The notes beneath the pieces are model-generated. The model was not told the DNA's origin. It did no database searches and saw only the letters and a program-made list of their open reading frames with translations. The position numbers and the translations under genes are program-made. A DNA stretch of 64,000 nucleotides. Source: Rhodovulum sp. P5. GTDB taxonomy: Bacteria > Pseudomonadota > Alphaproteobacteria > Rhodobacterales > Rhodobacteraceae. How positions within the stretch are numbered: the stretch's first letter is position 1; every line of letters starts with the position of its first letter. Of this stretch, positions 10,332 to 19,609 are shown piece after piece. The stretch covers positions 1,633,501-1,697,500 of the forward strand of contig NZ_CP015039.1 in NCBI RefSeq assembly GCF_002079305.1, written 5' to 3'.

Positions 10332-11072
10332 CTAGAGCTGCGCCAGAACCTCGTCACTGGCTTCGAAATTGGTCGTCACGCGCTGCACGTCGTCGTCGTC
10401 TTCCAGCGCATCGACCAGTTTCATCAGCTTCTGCATGCCGTCCAGATCCAGTTCCGTCGTTGTCGTGGGTTTCCAGATCAGCTTGGTCGACTCGCTTTCA
10501 CCAAGCTCTGCCTCAAGCGCCGTGGCGACCTCGTTCAGGTCGGTATCGGCGCAGATGATGCTGTGCCCGTCTTCAGAGCTTTCCACGTCTTCTGCGCCCG
10601 CCTCGATCGCGGCCATCATCACGGTGTCGGCGTCGCCAACCGTGGCCGGATAGGTGATTTCACCCTTGCGCTCGAACATGAAGGCGACCGATCCGGTCTC
10701 GCCCAGGTTGCCGCCGTTCTTGGTGAAGGTGGAGCGCACGTTCGACGCGGTACGGTTGCGGTTGTCGGTCATCGCCTCGACGATCACCGCCACGCCGCTG
10801 GGGCCATAGCCCTCGTACCGGATTTCCTCGTAATCCTCGCTGTCGCCGCCGGTGGCCTTCTTGATCGCCCGGTCGATCACGTCCTTGGGGACGGAGTTCG
10901 ACTTGGCTTCCTTCACCGCCAGCCGCAGACGCGGATTCTTTTCAGGATCGGGGTCGCCCATCTTGGCCGCAACGGTGATTTCCTTGCTGAGCTTGGAAAA
11001 CAGCTTTGACCGCGCCGCATCCTGCCGGCCCTTGCGGTGCTGGATGTTCGCCCATTTTGAATGGCCTGCCAT
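10332..11072 (-). CDS. YebC/PmpR-family protein
   Basis: The 246-aa protein starts with the invariant family sequence [19 protein letters not shown] and continues with [20 protein letters not shown] and [21 protein letters not shown]. YebC proteins were described as transcriptional regulators. More recent work assigns some of them a role in translation of proline-rich stretches, which is relevant because this window also encodes EF-P and proteins with long proline-containing tracts. The length is standard. The gene stands alone, divergent from the degenerate GGDEF gene. Confidence 0.95.
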   Translation of the reverse strand: MAGHSKWANIQHRKGRQDAARSKLFSKLSKEITVAAKMGDPDPEKNPRLRLAVKEAKSNSVPKDVIDRAIKKATGGDSEDYEEIRYEGYGPSGVAVIVEAMTDNRNRTASNVRSTFTKNGGNLGETGSVAFMFERKGEITYPATVGDADTVMMAAIEAGAEDVESSEDGHSIICADTDLNEVATALEAELGESESTKLIWKPTTTTELDLDGMQKLMKLVDALEDDDDVQRVTTNFEASDEVLAQL

Positions 11073-11277
11073 GGAACCCTCTCCGACATCTGACTGCGAC
11101 GGCGCTGTCTATATGTCAGCCGCGCGGGCGCGCGCAAGCCCGTGCGGGTCGCACGGGTCAAGCCGATGCAACGGGCCGTTGCGCGTGAAACGGAGCCAAA
11201 GGCCAGTTTTAACCATGCGATCCTAGCCTTTTCGCCGTCCGACCGGCAGCGGTCGTTTCGTTCGGAGAACCCCCAAG

Positions 11278-12630
11278 ATGTCTGCCATTGCCGCCAGACC
11301 GGCGCGCCTCTCGCTCACCTCGACGCCGAATCTGGTCTTCGGCCTGCTGATCTTTGCGCTGGTCGCGGCCGGGATCGTCCACAGTTTCGTTATCGCGCCC
11401 AGAACCGGCGCGCCATCGCTCCACCCGCTTGCCGCCTTTGGCTTTGCCGTTCTGGCCGCGCATTTCATGTTGCGCGAACGCGTGCATGGCTGGGCCTCGA
11501 TCTGGACGGTCCTGCACGCACTGGTGCTGGCCTACTCGGTCCTCGACCTGCTAGAGACGTTTGTACCCGGATGGCCCGCCCTGATCCGCCACCCCATTCT
11601 TCTGGATGCCAAGGCAGACATCGGGGTGCAGGGGTCTTTCTCTATCGAAACCGCGCTTGGGTTGAGCTTCCTTCACCTCGCCTTTCTCGTCAAACCGCTG
11701 GGGCGGACCGCTGCGGTCATCGCCTTTCTGGCCGCGGCCAGCGTTGCCATCCTCGCGCTGCTGAAGGCGGCGTTTCACATCACGCTTTGGGGGCAGAATT
11801 TCTCGATCTTTTCGCTGGGCTGCATTCTGACCGCCACGATGGCGCTGGCCTATCGCCTGCGCGACACCATACCGCTTCAGCCGTTCTTCACGAGTGGCCG
11901 GCAGGCGCTGGTGCTGCGCGCCCTGGTGATCCTGGCGCTCACCATCCCGTGGCTGGGCGGCTACCTGTTCTTCAGGGTCAGCAATCTGGATTTCTACACC
12001 CATGCCATCGCGGAGAACGTATTCCGCATGATGGGCTGGGTGATGGTCCTGATGGTGATGGCCGTCGGCTATTTCATGGAAAAGTCGCGCAAGCACCTTC
12101 GGCGGGCCTCTGAACTCGACCATCTGCGCGATCCCCGCACCGGCGCCCTGAACCGCGCCGGGCTGTTCGCGGCGACAGACGACATGACCGCGGCGCGCGG
12201 CGTGGTCCTGTTCGATCTCGACGAATTTCAGCGGCACAGCGAGTTGCTTGGCCGCCGAGACGCGAAGCGGGTGCTGAAAGAGGTGGTCGATGCGGTAACC
12301 GACGTGCTGGAACCGGGGGAAGCACTGGCGCGCTGGGGCGCCGACGAATTCCTTGTTGCGGTGGAAGCCCCGGAAGAGACCGCGCTGAGTGCGGCTGCCG
12401 AAAGGGTGCGGGCCGCGGTCGACGGGATCCCGCCGCGCGTCGTCTCCCGGCGCACGATCCCGGTCTCGGCCACCTTTGGGATCAGCATGGCCGGCCCCGG
12501 TCGCGACGGGATCGAAAAGGCCATCGGCCATGCCTATCTGGCGATCTTCGAGACACGCGAAGCGCAAAAACAGGCCAGTCGCCCGCCTGACGCCATGTTC
12601 TCGCTGCCCGCCGCCGAAAGCCGCGGCTAA
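11278..12630 (+). CDS. Membrane protein with degenerate GGDEF domain
   Basis: The 450-aa protein has a membrane sensor-like N-terminal half with about seven to eight hydrophobic segments (residues about 15-270). A cytosolic GGDEF-fold domain follows at about 285-430. The opening motif DPRTGALNRAGL and the metal-binding DLDEF match diguanylate cyclases, but the active-site loop reads RWGADEF instead of GG(D/E)EF and the DxLTGLxNR region is altered. It may be weakly active, catalytically dead, or a GTP/c-di-GMP sensor. The stop codon overlaps the stop of the convergent aminotransferase gene by a few bases. Confidence 0.85.
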   Translation: MSAIAARPARLSLTSTPNLVFGLLIFALVAAGIVHSFVIAPRTGAPSLHPLAAFGFAVLAAHFMLRERVHGWASIWTVLHALVLAYSVLDLLETFVPGWPALIRHPILLDAKADIGVQGSFSIETALGLSFLHLAFLVKPLGRTAAVIAFLAAASVAILALLKAAFHITLWGQNFSIFSLGCILTATMALAYRLRDTIPLQPFFTSGRQALVLRALVILALTIPWLGGYLFFRVSNLDFYTHAIAENVFRMMGWVMVLMVMAVGYFMEKSRKHLRRASELDHLRDPRTGALNRAGLFAATDDMTAARGVVLFDLDEFQRHSELLGRRDAKRVLKEVVDAVTDVLEPGEALARWGADEFLVAVEAPEETALSAAAERVRAAVDGIPPRVVSRRTIPVSATFGISMAGPGRDGIEKAIGHAYLAIFETREAQKQASRPPDAMFSLPAAESRG

Positions 12631-13835
12631 CGCCCGGAGGCCCCGGCCACAACCCGCGCCGCGGCCTCCAACGCACCGGCCCCATGCGGAATGTCGAGGG
12701 CGGCAAGCCCGGCCTCGATCGTGCCAAGGGCCCCCAGCACCATATGCGCGTTGACATGGCCCATATGGGCGATGCGGAAGAACCCGTGCCAGGCGGGGTC
12801 GTCCGGCTCTGCCATGCCCAGACCGATGCCAAGGGTCACGCCCGCGACGTCGCTTAACCACTCGCGCAGCGCCGTGCCCTGTGGCGCGCCCACCCGGACC
12901 GACGTCACCGCATGGCTGCGGCAGGCCGGATCGGCAACGTTCAGGTCCATCGGCCCGTCCTGCCCCCAGGCTTCGATGGCGGCCCAGACTGCACGGGCAA
13001 GGGTTTCGTGGCGCGCCCAGGCGGCCTCGATCCCCTCTTCATGGACCAGCATGTCAAGCGCGGTGCGCAGCCCGAACAGGTGATGGGTGGGCGCCGTGCC
13101 CCAGAAATACTGGTAGAACTGGTCGGGATCGGCCCGCATCCGCCAGTCCCAGTATTGGGTGACCAGATCGGCGCGGGCCCGTGCCTCTTCCGCCCGCGGG
13201 CCGAAATAGACAAAGCCCATGCCCGGCGGCACCATCAACCCCTTCTGACAAGCCGAGACCATCACATCGACGCCCCAGTCGTCCATCTCGAACCGGTCGC
13301 AGGCAAGCGAGGCAATGCAATCCACCATCAAGAGTGCGGGATGCCCGGCATCGTCCAGCGCCGCGCGCACGCCTGCCACATCGTTCCGGACGCTGGTCGC
13401 CGTATCGACATGGACAAGCGTCACCGCCTTGATCTGGTGCGCCTTGTCGTCGGCCAGCCGCTCGGCCACGCGGGCAAGATCGACCGGGGAGCGCTTGCCG
13501 AAGTCCATCACCTCGACATCGACGCCCATCGCCGCGGCTGTCTCGGCCCAACCATGCCCGAACCGTCCCGTGGCCAGCGACAGGATCCTGTCGCCCCGCG
13601 ACAGGCAGTTGGCGACCGAGGCCTCCCAAGCGCCGTGACCGTTGGCGATATACATGGCCACCTTGTGCTTGGTCCGCGCCACCGCCCGCAGATCGGGCAG
13701 CAGGCTTTCCAGCAGCCCCACCATCGCGCCGCCGTGGATTTCGGGCGCCGGCTGGTGCATCGCCTGAAGCACACGGTCGGGGATCACCGACGGGCCGGGA
13801 ATGGCAAGATACGGACGGCCATGACTAAGCGGCAT
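12627..13835 (-). CDS. Class V PLP aminotransferase (alanine/serine-glyoxylate type)
   Basis: The 402-aa protein shows the fold type I class V pattern: early PGPSVIPDRVLQAM, then NGHGAWEASVANCLSRGD, VHVDTATSVRNDV, VDCIASLACDRFEMDDWGVD and SACQKGLMVPPGMGF, where the lysine of SACQKGL is the expected PLP lysine. Such enzymes move amino groups from serine, alanine or aspartate to glyoxylate or related keto acids in the cytosol. The start at 13833-13835 follows AGGAGG. A long in-frame extension to 14690 was rejected because it crosses the phosphatase gene. The exact substrate is uncertain. Confidence 0.9.
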   Translation of the reverse strand: MPLSHGRPYLAIPGPSVIPDRVLQAMHQPAPEIHGGAMVGLLESLLPDLRAVARTKHKVAMYIANGHGAWEASVANCLSRGDRILSLATGRFGHGWAETAAAMGVDVEVMDFGKRSPVDLARVAERLADDKAHQIKAVTLVHVDTATSVRNDVAGVRAALDDAGHPALLMVDCIASLACDRFEMDDWGVDVMVSACQKGLMVPPGMGFVYFGPRAEEARARADLVTQYWDWRMRADPDQFYQYFWGTAPTHHLFGLRTALDMLVHEEGIEAAWARHETLARAVWAAIEAWGQDGPMDLNVADPACRSHAVTSVRVGAPQGTALREWLSDVAGVTLGIGLGMAEPDDPAWHGFFRIAHMGHVNAHMVLGALGTIEAGLAALDIPHGAGALEAAARVVAGASGR

Positions 13836-13958
13836 CTGGAAACCTCCTGCAAACCACCAGCCTGTGTTAGGTCTGCCCCCGGGGGCCGTCAATCGCTTGT
13901 CAGACCGCGGGTTTCGGGCTATCCCGCCGCCCTGCATGCTGTGGGCCAAGGGGGCGCA

Positions 13959-14645
13959 ATGTTCAGCCAGCTCAAATCCCGCTTCGACCAGTTCGAAAAG
14001 AAGATGCGCCGCAGCTATGGCAGCGATATTTCGACACCGGCGGCCCGGCGCGCGGCCTTCTGGCATTTCCAGTTGATGGATCATGCCTTCCTTCGGACGT
14101 TCTGGACCAATCTTGACGAGATCGCGCCGGGGGTCTGGCGCTCCAACCAGCCCGACCCGAAGCGGCTGGAACGCTATCGCGACATGGGGATCAAAACGGT
14201 GATTTCTCTGCGCGCCGACAACGGCGCCAGCCCCATCCTGTTCGAACAGGAGGCCTGCCGCGACCTTGGCCTGACCCTGATCACCGCCCCGCTTCAGGCC
14301 CGCAAGCTTGTGCCGGCCGACGACCTGCTGGCCGTACTCGACCTGTTCGAGACGGTAGAACGACCCTTCGTCATGCATTGCAAGTCGGGATCGGACCGGG
14401 CGGGCCTCGCCTCGGCGCTTTATCTTTTGCATGTCGAGGGAAAACCGCTGGCGGAGGCGAGAAAGATGCTGTCGTGGCGCTACATCCACTTGCGGAATTC
14501 GCCCACGGGGATTCTGGATCATATTCTGGATGCGTATGAGGCCGATACCGCGGTGCAGCCCATGCCGATCAAAGACTGGATCGCGACGAGATACGACAAA
14601 GACGCGCTGGAGGCCGAATTTCGCCAGTTGCGCGCCAAGAACTGA
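13959..14645 (+). CDS. Dual-specificity/tyrosine phosphatase-like protein
   Basis: The 228-aa protein has the cysteine phosphatase loop HCKSGSDRAG (C-x5-R) near residue 141, preceded by GVWRSNQPDPKRLERYRDMGIKTVISLR, which is typical of bacterial DSP/PTP-like phosphatases. The start (MFSQLKSRFDQFEKKM) lies after a purine-rich GGGGG stretch. No signal peptide was seen, so it should be cytosolic. It is followed after 26 bases by the YgfZ-like gene and may be co-transcribed. The substrate is unknown (protein phosphotyrosine or a small phosphoester). Confidence 0.88.
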   Translation: MFSQLKSRFDQFEKKMRRSYGSDISTPAARRAAFWHFQLMDHAFLRTFWTNLDEIAPGVWRSNQPDPKRLERYRDMGIKTVISLRADNGASPILFEQEACRDLGLTLITAPLQARKLVPADDLLAVLDLFETVERPFVMHCKSGSDRAGLASALYLLHVEGKPLAEARKMLSWRYIHLRNSPTGILDHILDAYEADTAVQPMPIKDWIATRYDKDALEAEFRQLRAKN

Positions 14646-14671
14646 TAACCGGAACGGGAAAGAGGGGCAGC

Positions 14672-15430
14672 ATGCAAGCAGAGGCAGCAACGGACCGGAC
14701 GGTCTTTCGGATCACCGGGGCGGACCGGGTGCATTTCCTGCAAGGGCTGGTCACCAATGACGTCTCCAAGCTCGACGGGGGTCTGATCTACGCCGCGCTG
14801 CTGAGCCCGCAGGGCAAGTACCTGTTCGATTTCTTCCTTGCCGGGCACGACGACTGCATCCTGCTGGATGTGAAGACGGATCTTGCCGACGCGCTTCTCA
14901 AACGTCTGACGATGTACAAGCTGCGGGCCGATGTCGCGATTGAGCCCAGCGGCCTGTCCGTGCAGCGCGGGCTTGGCCCGGCGCCCACGGACGCGTGGCC
15001 CGATCCGCGCGACCCGGCGCTTGGCTGGCGCGCCTACACCGACAGCTCTGTATCGGCGGACACCACGGATTGGGAAGCGCTTCGCGTGGCCCATTGCATC
15101 CCCGAGACCGGCATCGAACTGATCCCGGACGCGACCTTCATCCTGGAGGCCGGCTTCGAACGGCTGAACGGCGTCGATTTCCGCAAGGGCTGCTATGTCG
15201 GGCAAGAGGTAACGGCCCGGATGAAGCACAAGACCGAGTTGAAGAAGGGCCTTGTCACCGTCGCCATCGACGGCGCCGCCCCCGTAGGCAGCGAAATCAT
15301 GGCCGACGGCAAATTCGCAGGCACGCTTTACACGCAAGCGAACGGGCAGGCACTGGCCCTGTTGCGTTTCGATCGTGCCGCCGGGCCGATGACAGCCGGG
15401 GATGCGACCGTCACCTGGGATAATGGCTGA
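14672..15430 (+). CDS. ygfZ: YgfZ/GcvT-like folate-binding Fe-S repair protein
   Basis: The 252-aa protein has the GcvT-like fold start (TVFRITGADRVHFLQGLVTNDV) and the YgfZ signature KGCYVGQEVTARMKHKT at about residues 170-186, including the key cysteine. YgfZ proteins use folate to help assemble or repair Fe-S clusters. It is distinct from the true GcvT in this window, which is longer and belongs to the glycine cleavage operon. The start follows AGAGGGG. The stop overlaps the next gene by 8 bases, so the two are probably coupled. Confidence 0.92.
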   Translation: MQAEAATDRTVFRITGADRVHFLQGLVTNDVSKLDGGLIYAALLSPQGKYLFDFFLAGHDDCILLDVKTDLADALLKRLTMYKLRADVAIEPSGLSVQRGLGPAPTDAWPDPRDPALGWRAYTDSSVSADTTDWEALRVAHCIPETGIELIPDATFILEAGFERLNGVDFRKGCYVGQEVTARMKHKTELKKGLVTVAIDGAAPVGSEIMADGKFAGTLYTQANGQALALLRFDRAAGPMTAGDATVTWDNG

Positions 15431-16223
15431 CCGCGCCACGATCGAATCCCTGCTCGGCGCCACGGTCCGGCAGATATCTCCGTTGCATGGTGGCGACCTG
15501 TCCGAAGTCACCCTTGTCATGCTGGACGATGGCACACGCGTCGTTGCAAAGACCGGCCCTTTGGTCGCCGCGGAGGCACGCATGCTGCGGGCCATCGACC
15601 GTGCGGGGGCCCCGGCGCCCAAGGTTCTGGCGGTCTCCGGCACGCTGCTGATCCTGGAATACTTGGCGGAGGCTGCCGCATCGCCATCGGGATGGGCGGC
15701 ACTGGGGCACGCCTTGGCCACCCTTCACGCGGACGAGGGGCAAAGCTATGGCTGGGGGGAGGACTACGCCTTCGGCCAAGCGACCCTGCCCAACACATAT
15801 TCTGACGACTGGTGCCAGTTCTGGGGTGCGCGCCGCCTGTTGGCATGGCCGGACAAGATACCAAGCGACATTGCACACCGGGTAGAACGGCTCGTGGCCC
15901 GGTTGCCTGATTTGCTGCCACCGCACCCGCGCCCGGCGCTGCTGCATGGCGATCTTTGGGCGGGCAATGTCCTGTTCACCGGCACGGGGGCGGCCTTTAT
16001 CGACCCGGCCTGCTATTACGGACATGGCGAGGTCGATCTGGCGATGCTGACGCTTTTCGGCAGCCCCGGCCCAAGCTTCATGGACACCTATGGCCCGCCT
16101 GAAAGCGGCTGGCAGGACCGGCGGGCCATCTATCAGCTTTGGCCCGCGCTGGTGCATCTGCGCCTGTTCGGCGGCGGGTATCGCAGCATGGTCGACCGCT
16201 GCCTGACCGCGGTCGGGGCATGA
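15423..16223 (+). CDS. Fructosamine kinase-like protein
   Basis: This 266-aa kinase-fold protein begins MADRATIESLLGATVRQISPLHGGDLSEV and carries the phosphotransferase pattern LLHGDLWAGNVLF (catalytic Asp and metal-binding Asn) and AFIDPACYYGHGEVDLAML, characteristic of the fructosamine kinase family. Members phosphorylate glycated protein or ribulosamines and so help deglycation. The ATG at 15423 overlaps the ygfZ end. The upstream in-frame ATG at 15402 is less likely. The gene converges on efp with an 18-base gap. Confidence 0.88.
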   Translation: MADRATIESLLGATVRQISPLHGGDLSEVTLVMLDDGTRVVAKTGPLVAAEARMLRAIDRAGAPAPKVLAVSGTLLILEYLAEAAASPSGWAALGHALATLHADEGQSYGWGEDYAFGQATLPNTYSDDWCQFWGARRLLAWPDKIPSDIAHRVERLVARLPDLLPPHPRPALLHGDLWAGNVLFTGTGAAFIDPACYYGHGEVDLAMLTLFGSPGPSFMDTYGPPESGWQDRRAIYQLWPALVHLRLFGGGYRSMVDRCLTAVGA

Positions 16224-16241
16224 TCTCCGCGACGCGCCAAG

Positions 16242-16805
16242 TCAGGCGCGTTCGGCGTATTCCATCGTTTCGGTGTTCACCACGATGTCTTCGCCGGTTC
16301 CCACGAAGGGGGGCACCATGACGCGAACGCCGTTGTCAAGAAGCGCCGGCTTGAAGCTGTTGGCCGCGGTCTGCCCCTTCACCACCGGTTCGGTCTCTTC
16401 GATCTTGCAGACGACCTTTTGCGGCAGCGTGGCGTTCAGCGCCTCGCTTTCATAATACTCGATCACCACCTGCATCCCGTCCTGCAGGAACGGGCGACGG
16501 TCCCCCAGAAGATCGGCGGGAAGCTCGATCTGCTCGTAGGTTTCGGTGTCCATGAAGACCAGCATCCCGTCGGTTTCGTACAGGAACTGCTGGTCCTTCT
16601 GCTCCAGCCGGACGCGTTCCACCTTGTCGGCGCTGCGGAAGCGTTCGTTGAGCTTCGACCCGTTGCGCAGATTGCGCAATTCCACCTGGGCGAAGGCACC
16701 GCCCTTGCCCGGCTTGACGTGATCGACCTTCACGACGGACCACAGGCCGTCATTGTGTTCAAGCACGTTCCCGGGGCGGATCTCGTTTCCGTTGATCTTG
16801 GGCAT
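16242..16805 (-). CDS. efp: Translation elongation factor P
   Basis: The 187-aa protein has the full EF-P three-domain length. The start [20 protein letters not shown] leads to the tip loop VKPGKGGAF with K34, the residue that is modified in many bacteria. EF-P relieves ribosome stalling at proline runs. The window itself encodes two proline-tract proteins (45285-45728 and the cytochrome). A longer frame to 16898 lies upstream but lacks family similarity. No modification enzyme (EpmA/EarP) is visible in the window. Confidence 0.97.
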   Translation of the reverse strand: MPKINGNEIRPGNVLEHNDGLWSVVKVDHVKPGKGGAFAQVELRNLRNGSKLNERFRSADKVERVRLEQKDQQFLYETDGMLVFMDTETYEQIELPADLLGDRRPFLQDGMQVVIEYYESEALNATLPQKVVCKIEETEPVVKGQTAANSFKPALLDNGVRVMVPPFVGTGEDIVVNTETMEYAERA

Positions 16806-16827
16806 GGCTGCGACCCTTAACGAGTGG

Positions 16828-16857
16828 TTGATCGTGATTTTCGCGCACCTATATATT
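16828..16857 (+). promoter_or_regulatory. Possible promoter for the DUF6280-like gene
   Basis: TTGATC (16828-16833) and an AT-rich TATATT (16852-16857) are spaced 16-18 bases apart, depending on the register chosen. They lie in the AT-rich 214-bp gap between efp and the DUF6280-like gene. The match to a sigma-70 promoter is partial, and the same tract could also drive efp in the other direction. Confidence 0.35.
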
Positions 16858-17019
16858 GGCAGTGCTGGGCTGACAAGACGACTAGATCCGGTGGCCACAC
16901 TCGGGAGGTATGCATTTCCTGCATGGAAGCCATTCCAAATGGGAAATACCGAATCGCAATAAAACCGTCATATTCACCGGCATGCCCGAAATGCAAGAGC
17001 AAGAATAAAGGACGACGAG

Positions 17020-17340
17020 ATGGCCGATTTCGTTGATGGAACAGCTTTCAACCACGAACAGGGGCATCGTGCCCGAAAACTGTTCGCTGCCGTCGTGCTT
17101 GCCGCGTTGGATGATGCCATTGCTGACGACAAGAAATATGGCAACGGTCCGGAGCAGATCGCCCGCTGGGCGCGCTCACGCGACGGGCGCGAGGTTCTCT
17201 CCTGCGCCGGGATCGACCCGAACGAGCGCGTGGTCAGCGGCCTGATGGAATTCGTGGCCCGTGGCGTGCGGACATCGGTGGCCCTGTCGCGCGAAGAAAG
17301 CGAACGGCGCCAGTTGCAGGAACGCGCCGAAGCGGCCTGA
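17020..17340 (+). CDS. DUF6280-like conserved protein
   Basis: This 106-aa protein begins MADFVDGTAFNHEQGHRARK and contains NGPEQIARWARSRDGREVLSCAGIDPNERVV. I recall almost the same sequence as a very conserved small Rhodobacteraceae family (DUF6280) of unknown function. It is cytosolic and mostly helical, without membrane segments. It is a single-gene unit: an AT-rich promoter region lies before it and a clear Rho-independent terminator lies 20 bases after the stop, suggesting independent and possibly strong expression. Confidence 0.85.
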   Translation: MADFVDGTAFNHEQGHRARKLFAAVVLAALDDAIADDKKYGNGPEQIARWARSRDGREVLSCAGIDPNERVVSGLMEFVARGVRTSVALSREESERRQLQERAEAA

Positions 17341-17360
17341 TCCGTTCTACCCTATCGAAC

Positions 17361-17388
17361 AAAGCGCGCCGAACGGGCGCGCTTTTTC
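17361..17388 (+). terminator. Rho-independent terminator after the DUF6280-like gene
   Basis: A perfect 10-bp stem (17361-17370 with 17376-17385, AAAGCGCGCC/GGCGCGCTTT) with a 5-base loop runs into a T tract. It sits just after the stop at 17340. Confidence 0.85.
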
Positions 17389-17425
17389 GTTGCGCCATGC
17401 GCCCGTCACACAGGAAACGTTGGTG

Positions 17426-18061
17426 TCAGTCGGTCTCGCCGTTCTTGACGGCCAGCGCGCGCCGGATCTCGGTCCGGATCAGCTTCCGCAGATTGCGGGT
17501 GATGCGCGCGCCGAGGTCCCCCTGAAGCTCCTCCCGAACGATCCGGGTGATGAGGCTGCGCAACTCGTCTTCCGAAATCTCGTCGGGCCCTTCGGTGCCA
17601 CGATGCGCATGACCGTTGGGCGCGCCCTTCCCCTCCGGTGCGGGCTGCACCGTCGCGGCCCTGCCCGCGGCCGGGGCGGCTTCGGCAGACAGCTTGCCCA
17701 GGGCGGCGGCCACCCGCGGGGTGACTTCGGCCTCCCATGAGGCATCCGCCCGGGCGATCACGGCCTCCAGTTCGGCAATCCGTTGTTCAAGGGCATCGCC
17801 CTCCGCACCCGCAGGTCGGGCGGTCTTTGGCACCGCCCCGGCCGGCCGGCCGTTCTGGGCCGGACGATCCGCACCCACAGGCGTACCGTTTTCGGGGGCA
17901 GCAGCGTTCCCGTGACCGCGGCTTTCGGGGGACGCAGGCGGAACCCGCAGGGCGGGGGTCAGGATCAGACGCTGACGCCGCGCAGGCGCACCCTCACCAA
18001 CGATCCTTCGGATCGAGGTCAGAACCTGCTCCACATCCTGAGACGGCGACGAGTCAGCCAT
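17426..18061 (-). CDS. PopZ/DUF2497-like protein with Pro/Ala-rich middle
   Basis: The 211-aa protein has a short conserved start (DVEQVLTSIRRIVGE, residues about 9-23), a long low-complexity Pro/Ala/Gly middle, a short coiled coil (LEQRIAELEAVIARADASWE), and a conserved end (SLITRIVREELQG, then RNLRKLIRTEIRRAL). This arrangement resembles PopZ-like polar scaffold proteins, whose two ends carry the conserved interaction and oligomerisation helices. Orthology to Caulobacter PopZ is unproven. The start chosen (MADSSPSQDV) avoids ten unlikely extra residues. It lies 70 bases downstream of the TolC-like gene on the same strand. Confidence 0.65.
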   Translation of the reverse strand: MADSSPSQDVEQVLTSIRRIVGEGAPARRQRLILTPALRVPPASPESRGHGNAAAPENGTPVGADRPAQNGRPAGAVPKTARPAGAEGDALEQRIAELEAVIARADASWEAEVTPRVAAALGKLSAEAAPAAGRAATVQPAPEGKGAPNGHAHRGTEGPDEISEDELRSLITRIVREELQGDLGARITRNLRKLIRTEIRRALAVKNGETD

Positions 18062-18131
18062 TCGACATGCCGATCTTACCTGCATCCACAAGTGTAGCGG
18101 CAGATTGCCGCTTGCTCAATATCCGCGACGG

Positions 18132-19544
18132 TCAGTTGCGACCGATCTTCTCAAGCACGCGGTCAAGCTTGCGGCCCTGAATGCTTTTGGCCGGGGCGTT
18201 GCTGACGGCGTTGTAGTAGTCCAGCGGATCATAGGTCGGAATGCCAAGGCCCAGATGCTTGACCGTCATCAGCCCGGCCGCGGCCAGCACCGAATAGACG
18301 GCCTTGTACTGCGAAGTCTGCGCCTCGATCCGGGCGATCCGGGCGTCCAGCAATTCCTGCTCGGCATCCAGAACATCCAGCGTCGTGCGCGCGCCAAGAC
18401 GCGCCTCTTCCTCGGTCCCCTCAAAGGCCAGCTGCGCCGCCTCGACCTGCCGGGCCGTCGCCTCGATCTGCGCGCGGGCAACGGCAAGGCTGGCCCAGGC
18501 ATTGCCGGCCTCCTGATCGATCAGCCGCACGTTTTGCAGCAGTCCGGCGCGGGCCTGCTGAACCCCGGCACGGGCCTGACGTTCCGCCGCATAAAGCCCC
18601 CCGCCAGCATAGAGGCGTTGATTGAGCGTGATCCCCAAGCTGGCATCTTGCGAGTCGCGACGGATCAGGCCGCTTGACGATTCAGAGGCCGACACCGACG
18701 CGGACCCCGTGATCGTCGGCCCGTAATTCGCCTTGGCACGGGCGAGGTTGAGCTCCGACGCCGTGACATTGTGCTGCGCCTGAAGAATGTCGGGATGGCT
18801 GCGGACCGCCAGATCGCGCAACGCGTCGCTGGTTTTCGGGATTTGCGGCAGGCGGGGCAGACCGCTCAACGCACCCGGATACCGCCCGACGGCCAGTTTG
18901 AACGCCTCCCGCGCCGTGGCAAGGCTGCCCTGCGCAGCCACGAGGTTGGAGCGACCTGCCGCCAGACGGGATTCCGCCAGCGACACATCGGTGCGCGTGA
19001 CCTCGCCCACCTCGAACCGGTCGCGCGTCGCGCGCAAGGCGGTGGTCAGCACCCGCACGTTGTTCTCGGCCACGCGAACGCTTTCAAGGCTGGCGAAGAC
19101 GTCCATATAGGCCTGAACGGTGTTCAGGAGGATATCCTGCTCAACGCCCATCAGACCGGCCCGGGTGGCAAGAACCACTTCCTTGGCGGCATCGATGGCA
19201 AGGCGCGTGCGCCCGTGATCGTAAAGCGTCAACTGCGCGGTCAGTTCGGCCGTCGCAGTGCGCGAATAGGTGTCGATGCTGCTGGTGGTTTCCGGGTTTA
19301 CGTTTGTCTGGCCATAGCCCGCATTGATCGTGAAGTCGATCACCGGCCGCAACCCGGCAAGAGCCTGCGCCACGTCTTCGTCGGCAGAGCGCAACACGGC
19401 CCGGTTCTGCTCCAGCAGATGCGAGTTCTTGTAGGCGTCGATCAACGCGTCGCTCAGCGTCTCCGCAGAGGCCAGCATCGGCCCCATGGTCAAAGCCGCG
19501 GCAGCAAGGGCCGCGCGGCTCAGTCTTCCAACAATCCTGCTCAT
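18132..19544 (-). CDS. TolC-family outer membrane channel
   Basis: The 470-aa protein starts with a signal peptide (about residues 1-27, ending MLASAETLSDAL) and has two OEP repeats of long helices with beta strands, the TolC trimeric exit duct for type I secretion and efflux. Typical pieces are DALIDAYKNSHLLEQNRA, ETTSSIDTYSRTATAELTAQ, SVRVAENNVRVL, QRLYAGGGLYAAERQARAGV and GARTTLDVLDAEQELLDARI. No inner-membrane partner (HlyB/D or RND) is adjacent. It follows pcm on the same strand by 65 bases. Confidence 0.92.
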   Translation of the reverse strand: MSRIVGRLSRAALAAAALTMGPMLASAETLSDALIDAYKNSHLLEQNRAVLRSADEDVAQALAGLRPVIDFTINAGYGQTNVNPETTSSIDTYSRTATAELTAQLTLYDHGRTRLAIDAAKEVVLATRAGLMGVEQDILLNTVQAYMDVFASLESVRVAENNVRVLTTALRATRDRFEVGEVTRTDVSLAESRLAAGRSNLVAAQGSLATAREAFKLAVGRYPGALSGLPRLPQIPKTSDALRDLAVRSHPDILQAQHNVTASELNLARAKANYGPTITGSASVSASESSSGLIRRDSQDASLGITLNQRLYAGGGLYAAERQARAGVQQARAGLLQNVRLIDQEAGNAWASLAVARAQIEATARQVEAAQLAFEGTEEEARLGARTTLDVLDAEQELLDARIARIEAQTSQYKAVYSVLAAAGLMTVKHLGLGIPTYDPLDYYNAVSNAPAKSIQGRKLDRVLEKIGRN

Positions 19545-19609
19545 CGTTTCTTCTCGCCTCTTGCTGGCCGCGACCTGCCTGCGCGGCATTCGTCCTTATT
19601 GCGAACGTT

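Noticed and set aside
16824..17036. Small frame with CxxC...CxxC (zinc-ribbon-like)
   Set aside because: AT-rich codon use unlike neighbours, no ribosome site, lies in the promoter region and overlaps the next gene's start. Probably chance.
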